From Gp6-AA40 sp035293405 (GTDB lineage: Bacteria; Acidobacteriota; Vicinamibacteria; Vicinamibacterales; UBA2999): a DNA stretch of 64,000 nt. The stretch covers positions 1 to 64,000 of the forward strand of contig DATDOE010000061.1 of the NCBI GenBank assembly GCA_035293405.1. The letters are read 5' to 3'. A model generated the notes under the pieces. It saw nothing but the letters and a program-made list of their open reading frames with translations. It did not search any database and had not been told where the DNA came from. Made by a program: the position numbers and the translations under genes. Positions 26,358-34,785 of the stretch are shown piece by piece. The number at the start of each line of letters is the position of its first letter. Within the stretch, counting starts at the first letter, position 1.

Positions 26358-27557
26358 ATGTCCGTTGAGATCACGTCGTCCAACGCTCCAGACACCGCGA
26401 CGCTGATACAGCGGGCCGCCGCGATGCGGCCGGTGCTCGAGCGGAACGCAGACCACACGGATGCCCTCCGGCGGCTGGCCGATGAGAATGTCCAGGCGCT
26501 CAAGGACGCCGGACTCTGCCGGCTGATGGTGCCCGCGAGATTTGGCGGCTATCAAACCAATATCCGGACCTACATCGAGGTGATGACGGAAGTCGGCCGC
26601 GGATGCGGATCCACCGCCTGGGTTGGCAGCCTCATCAATGTGTGCGCCTGGCTCGCCGGACTCTTCCCGGAGCGCGCGCAGGCCGACGTCTGGGGGGCCG
26701 ACCCCGACGCCTGGATTGCCGGATCGCTGGCGCCGAACGGAGTGGCCGTTGCGGTGGACGGCGGATGGCGTGTCACCGGCCGGTGGCCGTGGGCGTCAGG
26801 ATCGATGCACGCGCAGTGGGCGGCCTGCGGCATCCACATGAAGAACGATCGCGGCGAGATGGCCAGCTTCGGGCTCTCGCTCATGCCGATGAGCGAGCTG
26901 CGCATCGAAGACACGTGGTTCATGGCCGGGATGAAGGGCACCGGTAGCAACACCATCGTTGCGACGGATGTGTTCGTGCCCGAGCATCGGTTCTTGCCGT
27001 ACCCGCAGGCGTTTGCCGGCACGTACCGCACCGAGCACACGGATGAAGTGGTGTATCGCGTCGCGCTGGTGCCGGTGACGGTGCTGATTCTCGCCCCCGC
27101 GCAGCTCGGTGTGGCGCGCGCGGCGCTCGACCACGCGATGGCCAAGGCACGGACACGCGGGATCACGCACACCAATTTCCCGACGCAGGCCGAGTCCGCC
27201 GGCTTCCAGATGCAGATCGCGGAGGCGGCGATGAAGATCGATACGGCGTCGCTGCATGCGCGGCGGGCGGCCGACGACCTCGATCAATACGCGCAGGAAG
27301 GCAGGCTGATGGATCTGGCGGCGCGCGCCCGCGTCCGCATCGACACGGCGCTGGTCGCGAAGTACTGTCGCGAAGCCGTCGAAGTCCTGGTCGCCGCGCA
27401 CGGCACGTCGAGTCTCGCCGATGCCAACCGCATGCAGCGCCTGTGGCGGGACGTCCACACCGCCAGCCATCACGCGATCACAGAGTGGCAGATCAATCTC
27501 GAGGTGTACGGCAAGGCGCTGCTCGGCATCGAGCCGAACATCACGCATCTCATCTGA
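26358..27557 (+). CDS. acyl-CoA dehydrogenase-fold flavin monooxygenase (HpaB/HsaA/DszC type)
   Basis: 399 residues. All-helical N-terminus with LADENVQALKDAGLCRLMVPARFGGY, FMN/FAD-site region VGRGCGSTAWVGSLINV, the beta domain with WRVTGRWPWASGSMHAQW and GMKGTGSNTIVATDVFVPEH, and a C-terminal helical bundle ending TEWQINLEVYGKALLG. This matches group D flavin monooxygenases, which hydroxylate aromatic or other substrates using reduced flavin from a separate reductase. No reductase gene is adjacent. Substrate unknown. A GAGG ribosome-binding site precedes the ATG. Confidence 0.85.
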   Translation: MSVEITSSNAPDTATLIQRAAAMRPVLERNADHTDALRRLADENVQALKDAGLCRLMVPARFGGYQTNIRTYIEVMTEVGRGCGSTAWVGSLINVCAWLAGLFPERAQADVWGADPDAWIAGSLAPNGVAVAVDGGWRVTGRWPWASGSMHAQWAACGIHMKNDRGEMASFGLSLMPMSELRIEDTWFMAGMKGTGSNTIVATDVFVPEHRFLPYPQAFAGTYRTEHTDEVVYRVALVPVTVLILAPAQLGVARAALDHAMAKARTRGITHTNFPTQAESAGFQMQIAEAAMKIDTASLHARRAADDLDQYAQEGRLMDLAARARVRIDTALVAKYCREAVEVLVAAHGTSSLADANRMQRLWRDVHTASHHAITEWQINLEVYGKALLGIEPNITHLI

Positions 27558-27589
27558 GAGCTCGCCGCCTGCGAGCTCCAGGCTCCCGC

Positions 27590-27615
27590 CGGCTCCGTTA
27601 CTGACTGCGGAGCCG
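27590..27615. terminator. hairpin between convergent genes
   Basis: Perfect 8-bp stem CGGCTCCG/CGGAGCCG with a 10-base loop, between the monooxygenase and HEAT-repeat genes. There is no U-tract on either strand, so terminator function is only likely from position. Confidence 0.4.
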
Positions 27616-27629
27616 ACGCCGCGCCGCGT

Positions 27630-28343
27630 CTACTTCACGGGGGGGACGGATTTGCGAATCCACGCCGTCCAGAGTTCGGCAGCGCGGTCACGGTCAGCAG
27701 GTTGGCCCTGAGGATCGTAGCGGCCGAGAGATTCCCAGAGCTGATCCCAGTGACTGCCTTCAGGCATTTTCGAGACGACGGCCTTGATGACCAGCAGGGC
27801 GCGTTCGCGGGTCACGGGTTGGGGAGCTTTGAGCAACGGAGCCATCAGCGGCAGCACAGCCCGATCGCCCATCAGCTGATACATCGAGGCGGTGTAAGGG
27901 TTGTGCAAAATGTCTGGATAGTCATCGAGGGTGCGAGCCAAAGCGGCCAGAGCTCGCGGATCACCTAACAGATGCAGAGCGACCGCGGCGCGGGAACGGA
28001 CTTCACCGTTGCTGTCATGCGTCGCTCGTTCCAGGGCATCGGCACTGGCAGGATCGCGAATCTCGGCCAGACCCTCGGCCGCCAAACGCCGGGTCCGTGG
28101 CGTGGAGTGACCGAGTGCTTCAATCAACAGAGGGGTCGCTTGTTTGCCCATCCGGGCGAGCTCACCAAACGCCAACGCGCTGGTGTCCTGATCCGTTGAG
28201 TAGAGTCGGGTCTTGAGTTGGTCCACGCCGGCGTTCTGAGGCTCCATGGCTCCTTGACTCCCGAAGATGACGACCAACGCAATGGCTATGGCCACGCTGA
28301 CAAAACCCACACTGCTCCGGGTGATGGCTTTACCCCACGCCAT
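27630..28343 (-). CDS. membrane-anchored HEAT-repeat protein
   Basis: 237 residues. One N-terminal transmembrane segment (VGFVSVAIAIALVVIFG) is followed by HEAT/PBS-lyase-type helical repeats: LAFGELARMGKQATPLLIEAL, TRRLAAEGLAEIRDPASADALERA, VRSRAAVALHLLGDPRALAALA. The start at 28343 has AGGAGG six bases upstream. It begins 15 bases after the DUF4157-OmpA gene, so the two form an operon and the proteins probably work together. The DNA is visibly less GC-rich than the neighbours. Function unknown; a scaffold or partner/immunity role is speculative. Confidence 0.8.
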   Translation of the reverse strand: MAWGKAITRSSVGFVSVAIAIALVVIFGSQGAMEPQNAGVDQLKTRLYSTDQDTSALAFGELARMGKQATPLLIEALGHSTPRTRRLAAEGLAEIRDPASADALERATHDSNGEVRSRAAVALHLLGDPRALAALARTLDDYPDILHNPYTASMYQLMGDRAVLPLMAPLLKAPQPVTRERALLVIKAVVSKMPEGSHWDQLWESLGRYDPQGQPADRDRAAELWTAWIRKSVPPVK

Positions 28344-28357
28344 GAACATCCTCCTGA

Positions 28358-30103
28358 CTATGGGGTTACCTGCCTGAAGGTACACACCACCCGGCGATTG
28401 AATTGACGATTGGCGTCAGTGTCTTGATCGGTGGCCGCATCACCGGTAAATGCCGTCGTTGCCCCTGAACCAATCGTGATGGGATCGATTTGCGCTTCGG
28501 GAATGCCTGCAGCCAGCATCGCCGCTCTGACAGCTTCCGCCCGCCGCAGGGACAGGTCCACGTTGTGCGCGGCGTTCCCTCTTTTGTCGGCGAAGCCTTC
28601 CGGAGACACGCGGACAATCTTCGGGTTGGTCGGTGTGGCCGTCGCAAAACGGGCCATGTACGGTTGGAACGTCGCGATCTTGGCAATCTCAGCCGCACTG
28701 AGGGTGTCGCGGTCGAAGTCGAAGTAGAAAATCACCGGTTCGTGCACGTAGAAGTCTTGGTGACGTTGCAAGGCCGCATCAAAGGTCGCCGACTGGCCAT
28801 CGACGGCAGAGGACGTGTCGCCCTGGATCTTGCCGCTTCGGATCTGGAAGCTCCACTTCATGGCCCCGTAGATGGTTTGCGTGTCTTCACCTTTGGCGAC
28901 GGTTTCAAAGGCAAAGTCGAATTCTCCATTGCCACCGGGTGCATCTGTCAGTTCTGCCGCCTTGATATCTGCGGCCTCAGCCGACCGTTTGAACCCGACG
29001 ATGGCCCCGCCGGCTCCGCCAGAGTTTGGGCGGGACAGACCAGGCGTCGCGGGACTGGGTTGGGCAGGCCCATTGCCAAACGGGTATTGGGGCGCCTGCG
29101 CGTCTCCTTGATTGGCCCCGCCTGCGGGCAAGCTTGTCGTCGCCGTGGGATTGTGCAGAACATCCGTGAAATAACCGGCGTCCACGCCTGTGCCATCAGT
29201 CGTCTGGGTGCGCAGACTGGCCCCGCGTGCGGCTGGTAGAGACTGCGGTTCGACATTGGTGCCCGCCGCATTGGTCAGTTTTACGATCTGAATCAGACCG
29301 ATTTGATTGGAGATCGGCGCCGTGGTCTTGGGTGTGAACTTGATGGTGATCGGCACCTGGGGGGGCGTAGCGGGGGGACCCGGTGCGCCGGCTTGGGGCG
29401 TCGCCGTCACGTCGAATGTGCCGTTGGTCAGGTCGTGAGTCGGACCAATCGCCCGTTGAATCCTCTTTGGGTACATCCCCGTGTGCGCGCCGCCCTGCTG
29501 CACCACGTGAGTCAGCTCGTGGGCGAGCAGCTTTTGTCCGGGCGTGGTCTCGGGGCTGTACTCGCCGTTCCTGAAGAAGATGTCCGAACCCGTGGTGAAC
29601 GCGCGCGCGCCCACCGATCGATTGAGCGTATCCGACGCGCCGTCCGCGTGGATGCGCACCGTGCTGAAGTCCGCTCCGAACGCCCCCTCCATCGCGCCGC
29701 GCACGCTGCCTGGCAATTGCGCGCCGCCGCCGCGAGCGCTCTCGATCGCGCGCTCGGTGGTGGGATCGACGCTGAATCCGCCGGCGCCCGCGGTCGGCGG
29801 CAGGCTCGGACCGCCGGCGCCCGAGTCACCGGCCTCGCCGCCATCAGTGCCATCACGCTGCACGCCGATCGCGCCGAGTCGCGACACGATACGTGACGCG
29901 GTTCTATCAGCCTCTCGCTCGTACGCATCATCTGGCGAGCTGACGTCGAGCTTTGGCAGGATCGTGATCTTGCCGAGATCGTGGCCGTACCCCGGCGCGG
30001 GTGAGCCCGACGTGGTCGCCGGCGACGGCGCATCGAGCGCCGGCGGGGCGGGAAGATCGATGCGGGAATGTTTCTCGCGATGCACGAGAAAGCGGCTGCT
30101 CAT
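28358..30103 (-). CDS. DUF4157 (eCIS core-type) protein with C-terminal OmpA domain
   Basis: 581 residues. Residues 130-205 are a DUF4157 domain: AFGADFSTVRIHAD, ARAFTTGSDIFFRNGEY and AHELTHVVQQ, whose HELTH (His195, Glu196, His199) fits the HExxH metalloprotease-like signature. Pro/Gly-rich linkers and a middle region without recognised fold follow. Residues about 460-581 are an OmpA-like peptidoglycan-binding domain (YFDFDRDTLSAAEI, NVDLSLRRAEAVRAAM, DANRQFNRRV). There is no signal peptide. DUF4157 is known from extracellular contractile injection system loci and polymorphic toxins; no such system is present here. Hand counts of 60 bases give 77% GC at 29701-29760 but 57% at 28441-28500, suggesting a chimeric gene. 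The start at 30103 has GAGGAG five bases upstream. Confidence 0.85.
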   Translation of the reverse strand: MSSRFLVHREKHSRIDLPAPPALDAPSPATTSGSPAPGYGHDLGKITILPKLDVSSPDDAYEREADRTASRIVSRLGAIGVQRDGTDGGEAGDSGAGGPSLPPTAGAGGFSVDPTTERAIESARGGGAQLPGSVRGAMEGAFGADFSTVRIHADGASDTLNRSVGARAFTTGSDIFFRNGEYSPETTPGQKLLAHELTHVVQQGGAHTGMYPKRIQRAIGPTHDLTNGTFDVTATPQAGAPGPPATPPQVPITIKFTPKTTAPISNQIGLIQIVKLTNAAGTNVEPQSLPAARGASLRTQTTDGTGVDAGYFTDVLHNPTATTSLPAGGANQGDAQAPQYPFGNGPAQPSPATPGLSRPNSGGAGGAIVGFKRSAEAADIKAAELTDAPGGNGEFDFAFETVAKGEDTQTIYGAMKWSFQIRSGKIQGDTSSAVDGQSATFDAALQRHQDFYVHEPVIFYFDFDRDTLSAAEIAKIATFQPYMARFATATPTNPKIVRVSPEGFADKRGNAAHNVDLSLRRAEAVRAAMLAAGIPEAQIDPITIGSGATTAFTGDAATDQDTDANRQFNRRVVCTFRQVTP

Positions 30104-30257
30104 GTCGACTCCTCGACGCTCAACAGGCAAGGTCCCGGAGGATGGGGGCGATCATACTCCCCATGTGCGAAGGAATCTTCTCGGAAGTGTGGTGGACAAC
30201 CTTCCCACGGCTTGCCAACCGTAGCTCACGTGCTCGTTGGCACGCGTGACCGAAGGT

Positions 30258-30344
30258 TGGTGCGGAAGCGGGGACTCGAACCCCGATGGCCTTGCGGCCA
30301 CTAGCTCCTGAGGCTAGCGCGTCTGCCAATTCCGCCACTTCCGC
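30258..30344 (-). tRNA. tRNA-Leu (anticodon CAG)
   Basis: On the minus strand the 5' GCGGAAG pairs with the 3' CTTCCGC. The anticodon loop CTCAGGA is closed by CTAGC/GCTAG and gives anticodon CAG. The long variable arm (GGCC/GGCC stem) of a class II tRNA is present, as is the T arm CGGGG-TTCGAGT-CCCCG, and ACCA is encoded at the 3' end. It decodes CUG. It lies next to the compositionally unusual DUF4157 pair. Confidence 0.96.
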
Positions 30345-30454
30345 GGGCATGTTCGCCTACGCGGCGTGAGCCGCTTCGGCGGAACATCGCGCCATAGCTC
30401 GCTTCGCGAGCGACGGCGGATGAACGTTCCCAGGCAGGAACATCGAAGTATAAC
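30345..30454. other. non-coding gap with two small hairpins and a TATAAC box
   Basis: Between tRNA-Leu and the symporter gene lie hairpins GCGGC-GTGA-GCCGC (30361-30374) and GCTCGC-TTC-GCGAGC (30397-30411). TATAAC at 30449-30454 touches the first ATG of the symporter and is six bases before a second in-frame ATG at 30461, which would be leaderless. Confidence 0.5.
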
Positions 30455-31720
30455 ATGCGCATGTCGATGGGGTTCCTGGTCCTCCGCTGGTCGATCATCG
30501 CGCTGCTCGCGGCCTTTGCCTGGCGTCGCCGGTCTCTCACGACCTGGATCCTCGTGTCCATGGTCATCGGCGCCGAAGTCGGTCACGACTTCCCGGACGT
30601 GGCCGTCGGCCTGCGCATCCTCAGCCAGATTTTCCTGCGTCTCATTCGCACCATCGTCGCGCCCCTGCTCTTCGCGACGCTCGTCGTAGGCATTGCCGGT
30701 CATTCGAACCTGCGGCAGGTTGGCCGCATGGGCGTGAAGGCCCTGATCTACTTCGAAGTCGTCACGACTCTGGCGCTGTTCATCGGGTGGGCGGCGATCT
30801 CCGTCAGCCGCGCCGGCGTCGGCATCACGCTGCCGCCTCCCGTGGACGCGGCGCCAATCCAGCCGCCAGTCGCACGCGGGTGGCAGGACCTCGTCCTCGA
30901 GATCTTCCCGGAGAACTTCGCGCGCTCGGTGGTCGACGCACAGATGCTGCAGATCGTCGTCTTCAGCGTGCTCTTCGGCATCGCGCTCGCGCTGATCAGC
31001 GACGAGAAGCGGAGGCCGATGCTGGCCTTTGCTGAAAGCCTGGCCGAGACGATGTTCCGCTTCACGCGCATCGTGATGTTGATGGCGCCGCTCGGCGTGG
31101 GGGCCGCGATTGCCTATACGGTCGGCCACCTCGGAGTCGGCATCCTCGTCAACCTGGCCCAGTTGATCGCCACACTCGTCGTGGCGATTGCCATCTTCAT
31201 CGCTCTCGTGCTGTTGCCCGTGGCGCTCGTCGCCAGGGTGCCGCTCAGGCGTTTCCTCGACGCGGTGGCGGAGCCGGTCTCGATCGCGTTTGCCACGACC
31301 AGCTCCGAGGCGGCGCTGCCGCGCGCCATGCAGGCGATGGAGCGGATCGGCGTGCCGCGCCAGATCGTGGCGTTCGTGATGCCGACCGGCTACAGCTTCA
31401 ACCTCGATGGCAGCACCCTGTACCTCTCGCTCACCGCCATCTTCGTGGCCCAGGCCGCTGGCATCGAGCTGTCGATCGGACAGCAGTTCGTGCTGCTGCT
31501 GACGCTCATGCTCTCGAGCAAGGGCGTCGCCGGCGTGCCCCGCGGCGCGATCGTCGTGCTCCTCGGTACCGTCTCTTCGTTCGGCTTGCCGGTCGAGCCC
31601 GTGCTGGTGATCCTCGGGATCGACGCCGTGCTCGACATGTTGCGCACGTCGCTCAACGTCTTCGGCAACTGCCTCGCGACGGTCGTCATCGCCCGATGGG
31701 AAGGGGAGTTCGTTGACTAG
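30455..31720 (+). CDS. dicarboxylate/amino acid:cation symporter (DAACS family)
   Basis: 421 residues, with about eight membrane segments and two re-entrant loops of the GltPh/DctA fold. Signatures: LSQIFLRLIRTIVAPLLFATL, the serine-rich hairpin FATTSSEAALPRAM, MPTGYSFNLDGSTLYLSLTA and the C-terminal LRTSLNVFGNCLATVVIARW. It imports glutamate, aspartate or C4-dicarboxylates with sodium or protons. The start may be the second ATG at 30461, six bases after TATAAC. Its stop codon overlaps the complementary stop of the convergent DUF2236 gene. Confidence 0.93.
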   Translation: MRMSMGFLVLRWSIIALLAAFAWRRRSLTTWILVSMVIGAEVGHDFPDVAVGLRILSQIFLRLIRTIVAPLLFATLVVGIAGHSNLRQVGRMGVKALIYFEVVTTLALFIGWAAISVSRAGVGITLPPPVDAAPIQPPVARGWQDLVLEIFPENFARSVVDAQMLQIVVFSVLFGIALALISDEKRRPMLAFAESLAETMFRFTRIVMLMAPLGVGAAIAYTVGHLGVGILVNLAQLIATLVVAIAIFIALVLLPVALVARVPLRRFLDAVAEPVSIAFATTSSEAALPRAMQAMERIGVPRQIVAFVMPTGYSFNLDGSTLYLSLTAIFVAQAAGIELSIGQQFVLLLTLMLSSKGVAGVPRGAIVVLLGTVSSFGLPVEPVLVILGIDAVLDMLRTSLNVFGNCLATVVIARWEGEFVD

Positions 31721-32574
31721 TGATTGGCGATTGGTGATTGGTGATCGGTTGGTGATTGGTGATTGGTGATTCGTGATTCAGGCCAGAGCGCGAGCGCGTC
31801 TGGCAGGAGCCTCCGCGCCGCACGCAGCATCGGGAGCATCGCATCGAACGTGCGTTGATGACGGCGTGTCCACGCCAGGCCGTACTGCTCGCGGATCGAC
31901 GCGGGCAGCAGACCGATCGTGACGATCCGGTTGGTCCACGTGGCGGGCGCGGCGACCCATGCCGCCGCCCCGGGCGACAGCACGGCGCGCGCCAGTTCGC
32001 GCGCCTGCGCGCTCACCACGAGATCGCCCGACGCATACATCCGATCGAGGTAGGTGCGGGCCGCGTCCCACGTGCGCGGGACCTCATCGCTCCGCGCCAG
32101 CAGCGCCACCGCTACTGACGCCGACTCCGCGCAATAGGCGTCGCGCTCGGCCGTCGTCAACGGTCCAACCAGCCGCTCGTACGCCATCGGCACCGACTCC
32201 AGCAGCGTGGCGTGCACCCAGAGGACCAGGTCAGGATCCTCGGCTGAATACGCGGTGCCGGTCGCGAACCGCCCCGCGCCAGCCGAGAGACGGCCGTGGA
32301 CGCGCTGGTGAATCATTTGAATGCCGCCAAGGGCACGCTCCCGATCGGCGTCGCTGCCGAAGGTCAACGCCAGCATCGCGTGCACGGTGTGGTAGAGGCG
32401 TGATGCGGCCGTCCACGTGCTCGCCCGGAAGCCGCTGTGATCGTGCACGGCGGCCGCGATGAGCGGATGTGCGAGTTGCAGCAGAATGGCGCGCGCCCAG
32501 CCCAGGAGGACAATGCGCTCGGCGTTGATGCGCCGCGAGATGGACGCTGGGTCGGCGATGGCGCCGTGGATCAC
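31717..32574 (-). CDS. DUF2236 (oxygenase MpaB-like) protein with repeat-encoded tail
   Basis: 285 residues. ERIVLLGWARAILLQLAHPLIAAAVHDHSGF and LALTFGSDADRERA, then DPDLVLWVHATLLES, are the core motifs of DUF2236/MpaB-type proteins, whose members include latex-clearing protein and predicted haem-dependent oxygenases; the His of QLAHP and WVHA are candidate ligands. The last 20 or so residues (ESRITNHQSPTDHQSPIANH) are encoded by a TGATTGG heptamer array and are not part of the fold. Its GTG start overlaps the upstream gene by four bases. Confidence 0.85.
   Translation of the reverse strand: MIHGAIADPASISRRINAERIVLLGWARAILLQLAHPLIAAAVHDHSGFRASTWTAASRLYHTVHAMLALTFGSDADRERALGGIQMIHQRVHGRLSAGAGRFATGTAYSAEDPDLVLWVHATLLESVPMAYERLVGPLTTAERDAYCAESASVAVALLARSDEVPRTWDAARTYLDRMYASGDLVVSAQARELARAVLSPGAAAWVAAPATWTNRIVTIGLLPASIREQYGLAWTRRHQRTFDAMLPMLRAARRLLPDALALWPESRITNHQSPTDHQSPIANH
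31721..31777. repeat. TGATTGG heptamer array forming the 3' end of the DUF2236 gene
   Basis: About eight units of TGATTGG/TGATCGG/CGATTGG/TGATTCG immediately after the symporter stop codon. The array is read in frame on the minus strand as the C-terminus of DUF2236. Confidence 0.9.
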
Positions 32575-32924
32575 GGGCGGGTGCCGGCGCGGTCGCTACC
32601 TGTCGCCGGACCTTTGCCGCTCGCGTCAGTCCCGGGCTGCCCATTCCGGCGCCACATCCACCCGGCGACGCCGAAGATCGCCAGGCCAAGCGCGCCGCGG
32701 CGGACCATCTGCCATCCGCTCGTCGGTGCCGGGCTCAGCATCTCGCGATAGGTGTCCACCGTCTCGCGGTTGGCGATCTCCGTCGTCCTCGGTCGCTGAC
32801 GACGCTCCGGTACCGGGACCCATCTCGTGATATAGGCAAAGGTTTCCGACGCGCACGACGGACACTGCTGCGCGTCGTGCACCTCCTCGCAATCGAGGCA
32901 GAGGCGTGCCGTCCGCAGTTGCAT
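32571..32924 (-). CDS. small zinc-ribbon protein with one membrane segment
   Basis: 117 residues. N-terminal CLDCEEVHDAQQCPSC (residues 9-24) is a four-cysteine zinc ribbon. A single hydrophobic segment (ALGLAIFGVAGWMW) near residue 85 is followed by a Gly/Asp/Thr-rich tail. The gene overlaps DUF2236 by four bases (GTGA), so the proteins are co-translated and may interact. No recognised family. Confidence 0.72.
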   Translation of the reverse strand: MQLRTARLCLDCEEVHDAQQCPSCASETFAYITRWVPVPERRQRPRTTEIANRETVDTYREMLSPAPTSGWQMVRRGALGLAIFGVAGWMWRRNGQPGTDASGKGPATGSDRAGTRP

Positions 32925-32939
32925 GGCAGCAAGTGTACT

Positions 32940-32999
32940 AGGCTTTCGGCTCTCGGCTTTCGGCTCCCGAGTCCCGAGTCCCGGATCCCGGATCCCGAG
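32940..32999. repeat. CTTTCGG and CCCGAGT arrays abutting the HDOD stop codon
   Basis: GGCTTTCGGCTCTCGGCTTTCGG is followed by CCCGAGT/CCCGGAT heptamers ending at the TAA of the HDOD gene (33000-33002). The heptamer is the same family as in rimO, murU-like and flgA. Confidence 0.85.
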
Positions 33000-33845
33000 T
33001 TACGCGACGATCTGACGGGCGACTTGGAAGAGTCCCGGGGCGCGGCGGTCGAGGTCGGCGAGCCAGGATTCGTCGAGTCCCACGCGTTCGCACACCTCAT
33101 CCTCGAGCAGGTTCGCCGTCTCCTCGGGACATCCGAAGCCGTATCGGTGCGCCAGACGGTTGGCGACGTAGGCCCCGGCGGCCTCGGTCGTGTGCGTCGT
33201 GCACGCGTCGGGTTGGTGGTGGAAGCGGACGGGCTGTTGGAGCGCTTCAGGCAGCTGCCATTGGTGGAGCAGGCGCGCGCCGATCTCGGCATGCCGTTCC
33301 GTGTAGACCTTCTCGATCTCCTGCGCGGACGGAGTGGGTGCGCCGTACTTGATGAAGTCGCGCGACAGCTTCAGCAGCATCAGCTTGCCCAGGTCGTGCA
33401 GCAGGCCGCACATGAATGCCTCGTCGGCATCGGTGCCCAGGCGCTCGGCCACCAGACGCGCCAGATACGCGGTGCCGATGGCATGGTCCATGAGCTCGCG
33501 TCCCTGGGAGCCGTAGACGTTGGCGCCCTGCAATCGCGACGTGAAGCAGACGGCGAGCACCACGTTGCGGACCGGGCCGGTGCCCATCCGAACGATGGCG
33601 TCGTTCACCGTCGTGATCTCCTGCATGGGTGCGCAATAGGCGGAGTTGGCGAGCCGCAGCACGCGAGTGGCGAGGACCTGGTCCTTGGCGATCACGCGCG
33701 CAATCCGGGCGATGCTCACTTCGGGATCGATCGCGAGCCCCATCACATCGGCCGCCAGGGCCGGCAGCATCGGCATCGCCGCATCGCTCGAGTCGGCCCA
33801 GTCGCTGGACTCCACCCACTCGGACCAGCTGGCGTGCGTGTTCAT
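33000..33845 (-). CDS. HDOD-domain signalling protein
   Basis: 281 residues. The HDOD domain occupies about residues 20-215: MPMLPALAADVMGLAIDPEVS, IAKDQVLATRVLRLANSAYC, MGTGPVRNVVLAVCF and the HD-like FMCGLLHDLGKLMLLKLS, ERHAEIGARLLHQWQLP. HDOD proteins lack catalysis and act as protein scaffolds in motility, chemotaxis and second-messenger signalling. The start at 33845 overlaps the cheX stop (ATGA), tying it to cheY-cheX. A role in polarity or chemotaxis is inferred from context. Confidence 0.9.
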   Translation of the reverse strand: MNTHASWSEWVESSDWADSSDAAMPMLPALAADVMGLAIDPEVSIARIARVIAKDQVLATRVLRLANSAYCAPMQEITTVNDAIVRMGTGPVRNVVLAVCFTSRLQGANVYGSQGRELMDHAIGTAYLARLVAERLGTDADEAFMCGLLHDLGKLMLLKLSRDFIKYGAPTPSAQEIEKVYTERHAEIGARLLHQWQLPEALQQPVRFHHQPDACTTHTTEAAGAYVANRLAHRYGFGCPEETANLLEDEVCERVGLDESWLADLDRRAPGLFQVARQIVA

Positions 33846-34336
33846 TGTTGTCCTGCGCTGCGGGTGACGACGAGCTCCACGAACAGCTCCGCCGTGCCCA
33901 TCGTGAATGGGCACAACACGCGCTGTACGTCGCTGACGTACTTGGTGTAGAAATCCGAACCCACGGTGACGGTCGGAATCGAGATCGCCCACGCGTCGCC
34001 CCGTAGTTGCGCCATGCGGGTCCGGAAGGAGCCGGCAATCATGTTGGTCAGCTCGCCGATGGCGTCCGGCATCTCGCCGTTCACGCTGCCGGGCTCGATC
34101 CCGAGCATCGATGCAGTGATCCCCCGGGCGCCGTCGAGCGTGCAGTAGAACACCACGAGGCCGCTCGTCTTGCCCGCGAAGGCGACGGTGCCGACGACGT
34201 TGGCGCCGGGACGCTGCGCGCCGCCGGCGATGGGTGTTGACGTCTCCACCTCGTGGAAGACCATCGTCTTGAACACGTCGCGGGTGGCCGCGAGGAGCTC
34301 GTCGACGAGCTGCGGTTGAACAGGTGATGTCGACAT
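33842..34336 (-). CDS. cheX: CheX-like CheY-P phosphatase
   Basis: 164 residues of the CheC/CheX/FliY family. The phosphatase helix DAIGELTNMIAGSFR contains the ExxN motif (Glu-Leu-Thr-Asn) that inserts into the CheY active site. GTVAFAGKTSGLVVFYCTLDGARGI is the beta sheet before it. It lies five bases after cheY and overlaps the HDOD gene, consistent with dephosphorylation of the adjacent CheY. Confidence 0.87.
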   Translation of the reverse strand: MSTSPVQPQLVDELLAATRDVFKTMVFHEVETSTPIAGGAQRPGANVVGTVAFAGKTSGLVVFYCTLDGARGITASMLGIEPGSVNGEMPDAIGELTNMIAGSFRTRMAQLRGDAWAISIPTVTVGSDFYTKYVSDVQRVLCPFTMGTAELFVELVVTRSAGQQ

Positions 34337-34340
34337 CCGC

Positions 34341-34706
34341 CTACCGTGGGAGAACGGCCTCGATCTTTTCTTTCATGGTGTCGGGTGTGAACGGCTTGAC
34401 AACGTAGCTGTTGACGCCCGCTTTGAGCGCCTCCACGATGTCGTCCTTTGCCGCGTTGGTCGTGACCATGAGCACCGGGACATCCTTGACCGCCGCGGTC
34501 GCGCGCACGGCGCGGATGAACTCGATGCCGCTCATCTCGGGCATGTTCCAGTCCGTGATGATCATGTCGATCGGCCCAGCGGTCAGCCGCTCGAGGCCTT
34601 CCTTGCCGTTGCCCGCTTCATACACGTCCTGATGGCCAAGCTTGTTCAGCGTGTTGATGATGATGCGGCGCATCGTGCTCGAGTCGTCAACTATCAGAAA
34701 GCGCAT
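34341..34706 (-). CDS. cheY: single-domain response regulator CheY
   Basis: 121 residues, a receiver domain only. Acidic pocket Asp7/Asp8 (FLIVDDSSTMRR), phospho-acceptor Asp52 (ITDWNMPEMSG), Thr82/Thr83 (MVTTNA) and Lys104 (VVKPFTPDTM) are all present, and the text is close to true CheY. Phosphorylated CheY should bind FliM/FliN to change rotation direction. No CheA, CheW or receptors are in the window, so the phosphodonor lies elsewhere. First gene of cheY-cheX-HDOD. Confidence 0.94.
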   Translation of the reverse strand: MRFLIVDDSSTMRRIIINTLNKLGHQDVYEAGNGKEGLERLTAGPIDMIITDWNMPEMSGIEFIRAVRATAAVKDVPVLMVTTNAAKDDIVEALKAGVNSYVVKPFTPDTMKEKIEAVLPR

Positions 34707-34785
34707 GCTGATATCCTGCTGCGACCCCGACGGGGATCGTGTATCAGGCTCCTAATCGGCCGGCGAAGGGGAAGGTTGAGGACGA

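Noticed and set aside
27558..30344. Integrative island with att repeats at tRNA-Leu
   Set aside because: By eye there is no copy of the tRNA 3' end near 27560-27630 and no integrase; only composition and position suggest transfer.
34707..34785. sigma54 promoter between cheY and the kinase gene
   Set aside because: No GG-N10-GC with a TTGC element on either strand; only a short CCCCG/CGGGG palindrome.
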